Shown piece after piece: positions 9,995 to 18,481 of a stretch of 64,000 bases of DNA (position 1 is its first letter; each line of letters starts with the position of its first letter). The stretch comes from an uncultured Myxococcales bacterium (GTDB lineage: Bacteria > Myxococcota > Myxococcia > Myxococcales > Myxococcaceae), in NCBI GenBank assembly GCA_937980205.1, contig CALJKW010000029.1, positions 139,802-203,801 on the forward strand, in the 5' to 3' direction. Made by a program: the position numbers and the translations under genes. Under the pieces are notes generated by a model. It was not told where the DNA came from, did no database searches, and saw only the letters and a list, made by a program, of their open reading frames with translations.

Positions 9995-12598
9995 TCAGGG
10001 AGGCGGGACGCCGCGCAGAACTCCGCCGCCGCGCGTACCGATGAACACGTTCGTGTTCGTGGTGCCGTCGATGGAGCTCACCGCGCGCTGGCTGCCCATG
10101 TCGACGAGGCGCCACTCGGCTCCGTCGAAGCGGACGCCGAGACCGAACGGCACGGGCAGCTGGGTCAGGCCTACCGCGTACAGGTTGTCGGGCGACGAGC
10201 CCCACAGGCCGTTGATGACGTCCGGCTGCGTGCCGCCGGGGCCCTGGATCAGCACCAGGTCCTGCGTGTTCCAGTACGTGCCGAAGGAAGCGTCTCCGAA
10301 CGCGAAGGCCTCACCGGGCCCGGGCGACCAGACGGCGCGGTACGGCGCGTGCGCGACGGCCATCGAGTCGCGCGCGCCGAAGGCCCCAGAGCCGACGCGC
10401 GAGAACAGCACGCCGTCTCCGCCGAGCCACTGCTCGTTGTCGACGGGGCAGTCGAGGGCCCACAGGTGATCCATGCCGAGCGCGGGCTGCCGCGTGAGCT
10501 GGGTCGCGCCGCCGCGGTACCACGCGCCGTTGGCTCCGGCGCCGTACAGCGTGGTGCCGCAGTACTTGAGCGCGAGGATGACTCCGCCGAGGCCGCCGGT
10601 GATGACGGCGGGGCTCCACGACATGCCGTTGTAGAACCAGACGGCCGGCGCGCTGCCGTCGGCGCCGGCGATCGAGACGACGACGTCGTTCTTCGAGCGC
10701 GCGGCCATCGCCCAGACGCGGCCGCCGAAGGGCTGGCTGCCGCCGACGAGGGTGAACACTCCGGCGGCGTCGCGCTGGTACACCTGCGGCGTGAACGCCG
10801 TGCAGCTCGAGTTCGCGCACTCGTTCGCGGCGGCGATCACGTCGGTGCCGGCGGCGACGACGACGCTGACGTCTCCGTAGAAGCCGCGCGACTCTTCGAC
10901 GAGCGTGCCGTTCTCGTACCGCCACACCGAGCCGTAGTCTCCGACGAGCCAGCCCACCTGCGAGCCGGTGCCCTCACCGAAGAAGCCGCGGGGAATCTGC
11001 GGGCCGCGCATCGGCACCACCGTCCACCCGACCTCGGGCGTCATGCCGCCGTCTTCGGGCGTGCCGCCGTCGGTCGTCGGCATCGCGGCAGCGTCGAACA
11101 CCAGCGCGTAGCCGGTCTTGTTCACGCGGCCGCCGATGACGATCTTCCCGTCGACGAGCCCGAGCGCCGTGGCCTCGGTGAGGTAGGGCGTCGCCGGCAG
11201 GTTGATCGACGTCCACAGATCGTTCTGGAAGTGCCACAGCTTGTTGCCGCCGCAGGCCCAGGCCTCGGTGCCGCTCGCGTTCACCAGCGCGCCCGCGGTG
11301 AGCAGCACCGCGAGCTGCGTCTGGAACAGCGAGTTCCAGCGCATCGTCATCGGGTCGTACTTGTAGATGGAGCCCTGGCCGCCGAGGACGACGAAGCTGC
11401 CCGCGCCGTCTCCGACGACGGACAGCAGCGGCTCGAACGACGGGTTGTACTCGCGCACCCACGCGTTGCCGCGGCGGACGATGACGTCGTTGCCGGTGCC
11501 GACCGCCATGCCGTACGTGCCGTCGAACCAGAGGTGCTGCGGGTTCGCCGACATGAACGTCGAGACCTTCGGCTGCATGTTGGTGAACTCGACGAGCACT
11601 CCGTTCGTGCCGAACGAGCCGACGGCGACGGCGTTCTGTAGCGAGGTGCCGGCGAGCCCTTTGAGGGTGAGGCCGGGCGACGAGAACGCGCGCGTGTACG
11701 TGCCGTTCGCCTGGCGCACCAGGACGGTGCCGTTGGCGCCGACGAACGCGGTGCCTATGGGGCCGACCGTGCCGCCCCACAGATCGTTGCCGGTGGGGAA
11801 GGGGTTCTCGTGAATGAACGTCGAGGGGCCCGGGGTCGCGCCGCGCACGCGCACCGTGGCCTGCGCCGCCTGCGAGCCGGCCCGCACCGTCACGGTCGCG
11901 ATGCCGGGATCTTTCGCGGTGTAGAAGCCGCCGTCGTTGCCGTCGGTGATGGTACCGATGCGCGGAGCGACCGCGCTCCACCTCAGGTCGACCTCGATCG
12001 GAGTCCCCGTCGGGTCTTTCACCTCGGCCTTGAACTGCTGGGTGTCGCCGACGTTGAGCGTCACCTCTTCGGGCTCGAGCGTCAGCGTCGCGACGTTCGC
12101 GTTCTGCGGAGACGTCAGCCAGAACAACCCGAGCCGATCGGTCTGCGCCTCGACGCTCTTCGCCTGCGTGATGGTCTGCGTGCCGGGCAGCGCGAGGTAC
12201 GGGTCCATCGGCGTCTGCCGCCGCATGTCGAAGGTGCCGGGGTCGACGCCGTTCACCAGCCGGTCTTCGACCCACGGCAGGTACAGCTTGATCGGCGCGT
12301 TGAACTTCAGCGACGAGGGCGAGAGCCGGTACCCGTAGCTGATGCGCTTGCGCATCGGCACCTCGGGGATGCCGGTGTCGATCATCGTGATGGAGATGAG
12401 CGTCTCTTCGCTCAGCGCGCCCTTCGGGACGCTGATGCCGACGCCGTACATCGTGTCGATCACGATGGTCGTGCCCGTACCGTCGGGGCCGACGAGGAAG
12501 CTGCCACCGTCGGTCGTCGAGACCGACGGGCACGCGAAGAGGGCAGGGGTCAGCAACAGCAGCCAGCTCAACCTGCGCATGTGTCTCGCGCTGCGCAT
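9995..12598 (-). CDS. Large lipoprotein with ZU5/Big-like domains and beta-propeller
   Basis: 867 aa. The lipoprotein signal LLLLTPALFAC has its lipobox Cys at about residue 23. The mature part begins with a ZU5-like segment (VIDTMYGVGISVPKGAL), then a Big_2-like bacterial Ig domain (about 170-255: LTLEPEEVTLNVGDTQQF...GIATVTVRAGS). After that comes a long propeller-like region of repeated NDLWG/VGxNGTVLVRxxNGT units, typical of surface or periplasmic proteins. The ATG at 12598 has AAGGAT 10 nt upstream; an alternative ATG at 12580 lacks one. The gene is divergent from htrA. It is likely a cell-surface lipoprotein of unknown ligand. Confidence 0.8.
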   Translation of the reverse strand: MRSARHMRRLSWLLLLTPALFACPSVSTTDGGSFLVGPDGTGTTIVIDTMYGVGISVPKGALSEETLISITMIDTGIPEVPMRKRISYGYRLSPSSLKFNAPIKLYLPWVEDRLVNGVDPGTFDMRRQTPMDPYLALPGTQTITQAKSVEAQTDRLGLFWLTSPQNANVATLTLEPEEVTLNVGDTQQFKAEVKDPTGTPIEVDLRWSAVAPRIGTITDGNDGGFYTAKDPGIATVTVRAGSQAAQATVRVRGATPGPSTFIHENPFPTGNDLWGGTVGPIGTAFVGANGTVLVRQANGTYTRAFSSPGLTLKGLAGTSLQNAVAVGSFGTNGVLVEFTNMQPKVSTFMSANPQHLWFDGTYGMAVGTGNDVIVRRGNAWVREYNPSFEPLLSVVGDGAGSFVVLGGQGSIYKYDPMTMRWNSLFQTQLAVLLTAGALVNASGTEAWACGGNKLWHFQNDLWTSINLPATPYLTEATALGLVDGKIVIGGRVNKTGYALVFDAAAMPTTDGGTPEDGGMTPEVGWTVVPMRGPQIPRGFFGEGTGSQVGWLVGDYGSVWRYENGTLVEESRGFYGDVSVVVAAGTDVIAAANECANSSCTAFTPQVYQRDAAGVFTLVGGSQPFGGRVWAMAARSKNDVVVSIAGADGSAPAVWFYNGMSWSPAVITGGLGGVILALKYCGTTLYGAGANGAWYRGGATQLTRQPALGMDHLWALDCPVDNEQWLGGDGVLFSRVGSGAFGARDSMAVAHAPYRAVWSPGPGEAFAFGDASFGTYWNTQDLVLIQGPGGTQPDVINGLWGSSPDNLYAVGLTQLPVPFGLGVRFDGAEWRLVDMGSQRAVSSIDGTTNTNVFIGTRGGGVLRGVPPP

Positions 12599-12716
12599 GT
12601 GTGGGGAGATCCTTCCTTCGGCCCGGCTCGAAAGACGCGTCCCTCTATACCGGGAATCGCAGCGGAAGTGGAACGTTGGTGGCAGGGAGCCGAATTCTGG
12701 TTAACGGTAGGCCTTG
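12599..12716. promoter_or_regulatory. Divergent promoter region between propeller lipoprotein and htrA
   Basis: This 118-bp gap must drive both genes. On the minus strand TATAGA (12649-12644) is a good -10 candidate about 45 nt upstream of the lipoprotein ATG. On the plus strand TTGGTG followed 19 bp later by TTAACG is only a weak match. Confidence 0.4.
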
Positions 12717-14141
12717 ATGCGACGCCAACTGCCCCTCGCCCTGCTGCTGTTTCCCGCTCTCGCATTCGCCCAGGTCCAGATCCCCAAGGACGTGGCGATT
12801 CCCTCGCTCGCGCCGCTGGTCGACAGCGTGAAGTCGGCCGTCGTGAACGTCGACGTCCAGAAGCGCGAGAGCGGCGGAGGCGAGGTCGACGAAGAGATGC
12901 TCGAGCGCTTCTTCGGCATGCGCCGGCCGCCGCAGGGCCGCGGGCACATCATGCAGGGCGCCGGCTCGGGCTTCGTCATCGACCCCAAAGGGCTCGTGCT
13001 CACCAACAACCACGTCATCGACTCGGCGGTCACGCTGCGCGTGCGCTTCGACGACGGCCGCACCTTCGACGCCGACGTGGTCGGGCGCGATCCGCTGGTC
13101 GACGTCGCGCTGCTCAAGATCAAGATGAAGGCCGACACCGCGCTGCCGTTCGTGAAGCTCGGCGACTCGGCGCAGATGCGCGTCGGCGACTGGGTGGTGG
13201 CGATCGGCAACCCGTTCGGCCTGGCGTCGAGCGTGTCGATGGGCATCATCTCCGCCACCGAGCGGAAGATCGGCGCGGGCCCGTACGACCAGTTCCTGCA
13301 GACGGACGCGGCGATCAACCCCGGTAACTCGGGCGGCCCGCTGTTCAACTTGAAGGGCGAGGTCGTCGGCATGAACACGGCGATCTTCTCGAGCCCCACG
13401 ATGGGCGGCGGCGGCAACATCGGCATCGGCTTCGCGGTGCCGTCGAACCTGATCAAGGCGCTCGTCCCGCAGCTCGAGAAGGAAGGCGCGGTCACCCGCG
13501 GCTGGCTCGGCGTCGGCATTCAGGATCTGACCCCCGAGCTCGCGAAGGCGATGAGCGTGCCGGTGCCCGACGGCGCGGTGATCACCACCGTCAACGAAGG
13601 CTCGCCCGCGAAGAAGGCCGGCGTGCGTGAAGACGACGCCGTCACCGCCATCGACGGCGAGAAGGTGCAGTCGGCCGACGCGTTCCGCCGGGTCGTCGCG
13701 CTCAAGCGGCCCGACTCGACCGTGGTGCTCACCGCGTACCGCGAGGGCAAGCCCGTCGACCTGAAGGTGAAGCTCGGCACGCGGCCCGACCTCGAGCACG
13801 TCGGCGGCAACGCGCCCAAGCGCAGCTTCGGCAAGGCCGAGGAGCCGGCGAAGCCCTCACGCCTGGGCCTCTCGTTCCAGGACATGGACCCGCGCCTGTC
13901 GCAGAGCACCGGGCTGCCCACGAGCGGAGCGCTCATCGTCGAGGTCGGCGTCGGCAGCGTCGCGGAGCGCGCGAACCTGCGCCGGGGCATGGTGGTGATC
14001 GAGGCGAACAAGAAGCCGGTGCAGGGCCGCGATGATCTGGTGAAGGCGATCAGCGAGGCGAAGCCGGGCACCGTGCTGCTGCTGCGCGTGGTCTCTCCGG
14101 GCGGCGAAGGCCGCTCGCTGAAAGCTCTCGAAATCCCATAG
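12717..14141 (+). CDS. HtrA/DegP-family serine protease with two PDZ domains
   Basis: 474 aa. The signal peptide (LPLALLLFPALAFAQ) directs it to the periplasm. The trypsin-like domain shows the catalytic triad: His99 in LTNNHVID, Asp129 in DPLVDVALLK and Ser205 in NPGNSGGPL. Two PDZ domains follow, the first from about GWLGVGIQDLTPELA and the second from LGLSFQDMDPRLS. The overall plan matches DegP/DegQ/MucD proteases, which degrade misfolded envelope proteins and can switch sigma-factor signalling. The ATG at 12717 was taken over the TTG immediately before it. An intrinsic terminator overlaps the stop codon. No sigma or two-component partner is adjacent. Confidence 0.94.
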   Translation: MRRQLPLALLLFPALAFAQVQIPKDVAIPSLAPLVDSVKSAVVNVDVQKRESGGGEVDEEMLERFFGMRRPPQGRGHIMQGAGSGFVIDPKGLVLTNNHVIDSAVTLRVRFDDGRTFDADVVGRDPLVDVALLKIKMKADTALPFVKLGDSAQMRVGDWVVAIGNPFGLASSVSMGIISATERKIGAGPYDQFLQTDAAINPGNSGGPLFNLKGEVVGMNTAIFSSPTMGGGGNIGIGFAVPSNLIKALVPQLEKEGAVTRGWLGVGIQDLTPELAKAMSVPVPDGAVITTVNEGSPAKKAGVREDDAVTAIDGEKVQSADAFRRVVALKRPDSTVVLTAYREGKPVDLKVKLGTRPDLEHVGGNAPKRSFGKAEEPAKPSRLGLSFQDMDPRLSQSTGLPTSGALIVEVGVGSVAERANLRRGMVVIEANKKPVQGRDDLVKAISEAKPGTVLLLRVVSPGGEGRSLKALEIP

Positions 14142-14162
14142 GCCGAGAATTCGGCCTGTTTT
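14140..14162 (+). terminator. Intrinsic terminator of the htrA gene
   Basis: Stem AGGCCGA / TCGGCCT around loop GAAT, followed by GTTTT. The stem begins inside the TAG stop codon, so it acts immediately after the gene. Confidence 0.75.
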
Positions 14163-14492
14163 CAGACAGGGTGCGCATCCCGATCCGTCACCGGGTGGTG
14201 CGCGCCTGAACCATGTCGGATTGCCGGCGGTCCAACGCGGCGAAACCTTTCGGCCGCCGGTCGCGTTGAATGCTGGCAGCAGACTTGCTGTCTGACGCCA
14301 TCGCCATGAACGCTGCGCCCTCCACCCACCGCTCCACCTCCAAAGAGGCTGCGTTCGCGACAGCTGCGTTCTCGACAGCCATGCACCCGGTCACCCGGCT
14401 GGTCGCGACGCTGTCGATGACGGTGCAGAACGGGCAGTTGGTCGCGCGTCCGCTGCTGCTCACGGCCCCCGCCGCGAGCTGATCCGCAGGTT

Positions 14493-14501
14493 TGCTAGAA
14501 T
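14493..14501 (+). promoter_or_regulatory. Extended -10 promoter candidate for smc
   Basis: TGCTAGAAT provides a TGn extension followed by TAGAAT, a near-consensus -10, 88 bp upstream of the smc ATG. There is no good -35 at 17 bp, which extended -10 promoters tolerate. Confidence 0.45.
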
Positions 14502-14535
14502 CGCTCCCGAGCCGATTTATCGGCCTTGGAGCGCG

Positions 14536-14555
14536 TGACAAGACACGTATTGTCA
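14536..14555. promoter_or_regulatory. Inverted repeat in the smc leader, possible operator
   Basis: TGACAA and TTGTCA are separated by 8 bp. The repeat lies about 35 bp downstream of the -10 candidate and 34 bp before the smc start, where a bound protein or hairpin could regulate expression. Confidence 0.35.
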
Positions 14556-14589
14556 TGCTAGTTGGCCGGTTCCCCCGACCAAAAAACGA

Positions 14590-17500
14590 ATGCGGATCAA
14601 GCGCCTCGACATCTGTGGGTTCAAGTCCTTCATGGACCGCAGCGTTTTCTCGTTCCACGACGGCATCACGGGCGTGGTCGGGCCGAACGGCTGCGGCAAG
14701 TCGAACGTCGTCGACGCCATCCGCTGGGTGATGGGCGAGCAGAGCGCGAAGAACCTCCGCGGCCGCGGTATGGAGGACGTGATCTTCAACGGCAGCGAGT
14801 CGCAGGCGCCGCTGTCGATGGCCGAGGTGACGCTCACGCTGCAGGTCGAGCCCGAAGACACGCTGCCGCCGCAGCTTGCGGGGCTGCCCGAGGTCTCGGT
14901 GACGCGGCGCCTGTTCCGCAGCGGCGACAGCGAATACGAGCTCAACCGCACGCGCTGCCGCCTGCTCGACATCACCGAGCTGTTTCTGGGCACCGGCGTC
15001 GGCACGCGCGCATACAGCATCATCGAGCAGGGCCGCGTCGGGCAGATCGTCTCGTCGCGCCCCGAAGATCGCCGCACCTTCATCGAAGAGGCGGCCGGCG
15101 TCACCCGCTACAAGGCGCGCAAGAAGGCCGCCGAGCGGAAGATGGAGCACGCGGCCAACAACCTGCTGCGCGTCAACGACGTCGTCGCCGAGCTGAAGAC
15201 GCGGCACGACTCGCTGCAGCGCCAGGCGAAGAAGGCCGAGAAGTACCGCCAGCTCAAGGCCGAAATGCGGCGCATCGAGCTGCACCACGCCTCGCACCGC
15301 TGGCTCGAGCTGCAGGCGCTGCGCAAGGTCGTGGAGGCCCGCCTCGAGCAGCTGGGCGCGGCCGAGCGCGGCTCGTTCGAGGCCGTGCAGGCGAAGGAAG
15401 CGGCGATCTCCGCGCAGCGCGAGGGCCTCGAGCAGGAGCAGGCCCAGCTCGAGCAGATCGCCTCCGAGGCGCACGCGCTCAGCGCGCAGGTGAAGCTCGA
15501 CGCGCAGAACCTCGAGCACTGGACGAAAGACGAGACGTCGACGCGCGGGCGCATCGAGCAGCTCGAGAAAGAGCTCGTCGAGCTCGCCGACGGGGTGCGC
15601 ACCGCGACCGAAGAAGAGGCCGCGCGCCGCGCCGAGGGCGAGGCGCTCGAGATCGCCGGCAAGGAAGACGAGGTCGCCGCGAACGTGCTGGCGGAAGAGC
15701 TCCGCCGCACCGCCGAGCTGCAGGTGCAGGTGAACGAGCGCCTCGGTCGCGATCGCTCGGAGCTGGTCGAGGCCTCGAAGCGCGTCGCGAACCTCGAGAG
15801 CTCGCAGGCCGCGTTCGCCCAGCGCAAGGCCGACGCCGAGGCCGCCAGCGCGCGGCTGCAGGGAGAGCTCGAGGGCCTCGACGCCGAGCGCGCCGCGGTC
15901 GAGAAGAGCAAGGCCGACGTCATCGCGCGCGTCGGGCAGTCGCGCCAGGCGCACGCCGAGCTGCAGGCCCGCCGCGGCGAGGAAGAGTCGTCGCTCGAGA
16001 AGGCGCGCGAGGCCTTCGCCGAGAACGAGATCCAGGTCATCTGCCTGCGCGAGGAGCTCGCCGACAAGCGCAGCCGCCTGCACTCGCTCGAGGAGATCGC
16101 GAAGAACTACGAAGGCTACGATCGCGGCGTTCGCGCGGTCATGCAGCAGGCCGGTGACGACCCCGCCGCGCGCGGCGTCGTCGGGCTGTTGTCGGATCTG
16201 CTGTCGACGCCGCCGTCGCTCGAGAAGGCCCTCGAGGCCGTGCTCGCCGAGCGGATGCAGCACGTCGTCGTCCAGTCGCCGAAGGTCGCGTGGGAGTGGA
16301 TCGAGCAGCTCGGCGCGCGCGGTGAGGGCCGGGCGACGTTCATCCCGCTCGGGCCCGATGCGGGAGTGGTGGAAGAGGTCCCCGCGCCGGTCGTCGAGCA
16401 GCCGGTCGCCGCAGAGCAGCCGGTCGTGGCGGAGCAGCCCGTCGCCACGGAGCAGCCCGTCGCTCCGGAAATCGTCGCGACCGACACGGCGACCGTTCAC
16501 CCTGAGCGGAGCGACGACGCAGTCGTCGCGGAGTCGAAGGGGCTCGAGGCCGCCGCGCCGCAGCCGGAAGCGGCTGTGCCGGCGGAGGCGCCGGTTGCCG
16601 AGCCTACCCCGTCGATCCCCGTCGAGATCCGCCTGCCCGTCGCCGCGCTCGACGTGGTGCTCCCGACGCGGCCCGAGGCGAAGAACCTGCTCTCGGTGCT
16701 CCTCGACGGCGTCGTCTTCGTCACCGATCTCGGCACCGCGCGCGCGCAGGCCGAAGCGGCTCCGCACCAGACGTACGTCACGCTCGCCGGTGAGGTCATC
16801 CGCCCCGGCACCGTGGCGACGGGCGGCGTGCTCGAGGGCGCCGGCGTCGGCGCGCTGCACAAGCGCCGCGAGATCGAAGCGCTGCGCCTCGAGGTGCAGG
16901 ACATCGAGGGCCGCTACAACGAGATCGTCACGAAGCACTACGCCCTGCAGAAGCAGATGGGGCACTCCGAGGGCGTGCTCAAGGGGCTCTCGCGCCACGC
17001 GCACGCCGAAGAGCTCTCGCTCGCCGCGCACGAGAAAGATCTCTCTGCCGCGGCTGCCGCGCTCGCGAAGCTCGAAGAGCGGGTCACGTCCGTTCGCCAC
17101 GAGCTCGAGGCCGCCACGCGCGTGCTCGAGACGCTCTCCACCGAGGGAGAGGCCGCCCGCGGCGAGCTGCTCCACGCCGAGGCCGACCGCGCGGCGCGCG
17201 ACGAGCGCGTGCGCCTGCTGTCCTCCGAGATCGAGACGCTCGAGGCGCGCGCCGCCGAGCAGCGCGAGCAGCAGACCGCGCTCAAGGTGAAGGTCGCCGG
17301 CACGGTGCAGAAGATCGAAGCGGCTCGATCCGCTGCCGAGGCCGCCCGCACCCGCATCGCCGAGCTCGAGGCCCGCATCGAGCGGTCGAACGCTGCGCTC
17401 GAAGAGGCGAAGCTCCACCTCGCGGGCCTCACCGACCGCATCGCGACGGTCACCGCCGAGACGAAGGCGCGCTCCGAGACGCTCGAGGCGCTGCAGGCGT

Positions 17501-18414
17501 CGCTCACCCAGCGCCGCGCGGACCACGCCGCGGCCCAGCAGTCGGTGCGCGAGCAGGAGTCCGAGCTCAAGGCGCTGCGCAGCCAGCTCGACGAGGCGAC
17601 GCAGGGCCTCTCGCAGCTCTCCATCCAGGAGCGCGAGTCGGCCATCGAGCTGCAGCACCTCGAGGCCCAGGTCCTCGAGCGCTGGCAGATTCCCATCGGC
17701 CAGGCCGTCGGCGAGTTCCATCTCGAGCGGGCCCTCGACGAGGTCGGCCAGACCCAGCTCAAGGAGCTGCGCGGCCAGGTCGAGCGCATGGGCGAGGTGA
17801 ACGTCGCCGCGATCGACGAGCTCAAAGAGGTCTCCGAGCGCTACGCGTTCCTCGAGCAGCAGAAGGCCGATCTCGAGAACTCGATCGAGCAGCTCAAGGC
17901 GGCGATCAAGAAGATCGACGCGACCAGCCGCGAGCGCTTCGCGCAGACGTTCGACGCGGTGAACGAGCGCTTCCAGAAGATCTTCCCGCGCCTGTTCGGC
18001 GGCGGCCGCGCGAGCCTCGTGCTCACCGAAGAGGCGCCGGGCATGGAGGCCGGCGTCGAGATCGTCGCGCAGCCTCCGGGCAAGAAGCTGCAGAGCGTGC
18101 AGCTGTTCTCCGGCGGCGAGAAGGCGCTCACCGCGGTCGGCATGATCTTCGCCATCTTCCTCATCAAGCCGACGCCGTTCTGTCTGCTCGACGAGGTCGA
18201 CGCGCCGCTCGATGAGGCCAACGTCGGCCGCTACAACGACATGGTGCGCGAGATGAGCAAGCAGTCGCAGTTCATCCTCATCACGCACAACAAGCGCACG
18301 ATGGAGATCGTCGACAACCTCTACGGCGTGACGATGGAAGAGCCGGGCATCTCGAAGCTGGTGACCGTGAAGATCAAGGAAGCGGTCGCCGCGAACGAGG
18401 ACAAGGTCGCGTAA
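14590..18414 (+). CDS. smc: Chromosome segregation ATPase SMC
   Basis: 1274 aa, somewhat longer than usual (about 1150-1200). It has an N-terminal ATPase half with Walker A GPNGCGKSNVVDAIRWVMGE and a Q-loop region, then coiled coil (about 165-500). The hinge (about 505-720, including GGVLEGAGVGALHKRREIEAL) follows, then the returning coiled coil. The C-terminal half carries the signature LFSGGEKALTAVGM and Walker B PFCLLDEVDAPLDEANV. SMC organises and compacts the chromosome with ScpA/ScpB, which are not in the window. The excess length is explained by an insertion of about 80 residues in the hinge (about 595-675): Pro/Val/Glu/Gln repeats, then a stretch encoded by a REP-like element. A terminator follows the stop. 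Confidence 0.96.
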   Translation: MRIKRLDICGFKSFMDRSVFSFHDGITGVVGPNGCGKSNVVDAIRWVMGEQSAKNLRGRGMEDVIFNGSESQAPLSMAEVTLTLQVEPEDTLPPQLAGLPEVSVTRRLFRSGDSEYELNRTRCRLLDITELFLGTGVGTRAYSIIEQGRVGQIVSSRPEDRRTFIEEAAGVTRYKARKKAAERKMEHAANNLLRVNDVVAELKTRHDSLQRQAKKAEKYRQLKAEMRRIELHHASHRWLELQALRKVVEARLEQLGAAERGSFEAVQAKEAAISAQREGLEQEQAQLEQIASEAHALSAQVKLDAQNLEHWTKDETSTRGRIEQLEKELVELADGVRTATEEEAARRAEGEALEIAGKEDEVAANVLAEELRRTAELQVQVNERLGRDRSELVEASKRVANLESSQAAFAQRKADAEAASARLQGELEGLDAERAAVEKSKADVIARVGQSRQAHAELQARRGEEESSLEKAREAFAENEIQVICLREELADKRSRLHSLEEIAKNYEGYDRGVRAVMQQAGDDPAARGVVGLLSDLLSTPPSLEKALEAVLAERMQHVVVQSPKVAWEWIEQLGARGEGRATFIPLGPDAGVVEEVPAPVVEQPVAAEQPVVAEQPVATEQPVAPEIVATDTATVHPERSDDAVVAESKGLEAAAPQPEAAVPAEAPVAEPTPSIPVEIRLPVAALDVVLPTRPEAKNLLSVLLDGVVFVTDLGTARAQAEAAPHQTYVTLAGEVIRPGTVATGGVLEGAGVGALHKRREIEALRLEVQDIEGRYNEIVTKHYALQKQMGHSEGVLKGLSRHAHAEELSLAAHEKDLSAAAAALAKLEERVTSVRHELEAATRVLETLSTEGEAARGELLHAEADRAARDERVRLLSSEIETLEARAAEQREQQTALKVKVAGTVQKIEAARSAAEAARTRIAELEARIERSNAALEEAKLHLAGLTDRIATVTAETKARSETLEALQASLTQRRADHAAAQQSVREQESELKALRSQLDEATQGLSQLSIQERESAIELQHLEAQVLERWQIPIGQAVGEFHLERALDEVGQTQLKELRGQVERMGEVNVAAIDELKEVSERYAFLEQQKADLENSIEQLKAAIKKIDATSRERFAQTFDAVNERFQKIFPRLFGGGRASLVLTEEAPGMEAGVEIVAQPPGKKLQSVQLFSGGEKALTAVGMIFAIFLIKPTPFCLLDEVDAPLDEANVGRYNDMVREMSKQSQFILITHNKRTMEIVDNLYGVTMEEPGISKLVTVKIKEAVAANEDKVA
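16387..16473 (+). repeat. 18-bp degenerate tandem repeats in the smc hinge
   Basis: About four and a half tandem units encode PVVEQ, PVAAEQ, PVVAEQ, PVATEQ and PVAPE. The units start at about 16402, 16420, 16438 and 16456 and keep the reading frame. The sequence is low complexity and unlike the coiled-coil codons around it. Confidence 0.8.
16495..16545 (+). repeat. REP-like element in frame within the smc hinge
   Basis: The ends CCCTGAGCGGAG and GGAGTCGAAGGGG flank an inner inverted repeat GCGACGAC/GTCGTCGC. The ends match the intergenic elements at 25813-25849 and 25863-25912. It is translated as TVHPERSDDAVVAESKGLE without a frame break. Confidence 0.65.
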
Positions 18415-18452
18415 TGGGCGGCGGGGCAACGGGGCGCGGCGGGTAGATCGTT

Positions 18453-18470
18453 CGGCCGGTCCGGCCGTTT
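18453..18470 (+). terminator. smc terminator hairpin
   Basis: CGGCCG-GTC-CGGCCG followed by TTT, 39 bp after the smc stop and 12 bp before the next start. A second inverted repeat GTCCGG/CCGGAC overlaps it. Confidence 0.55.
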
Positions 18471-18481
18471 CACTCCGGACC

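Larger units (their letters stand above)
14163..14589. other. 427-bp gap before smc: ambiguous small frames plus leader
   Basis: Two overlapping small frames exist and I cannot choose between them. The plus-strand frame 14270-14482 (70 aa, ATG start) begins MLAADLLSDAIAMNAA. The minus-strand frame 14188-14463 (91 aa, GTG start) contains a NCPFC pair and a later TGC. Both use G/C-rich third positions, neither has a convincing Shine-Dalgarno, and I recognise neither product. The right part holds the smc promoter and leader: a GCCGA/TCGGC hairpin at 14511-14524 and an inverted repeat at 14536-14555. Confidence 0.4.
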
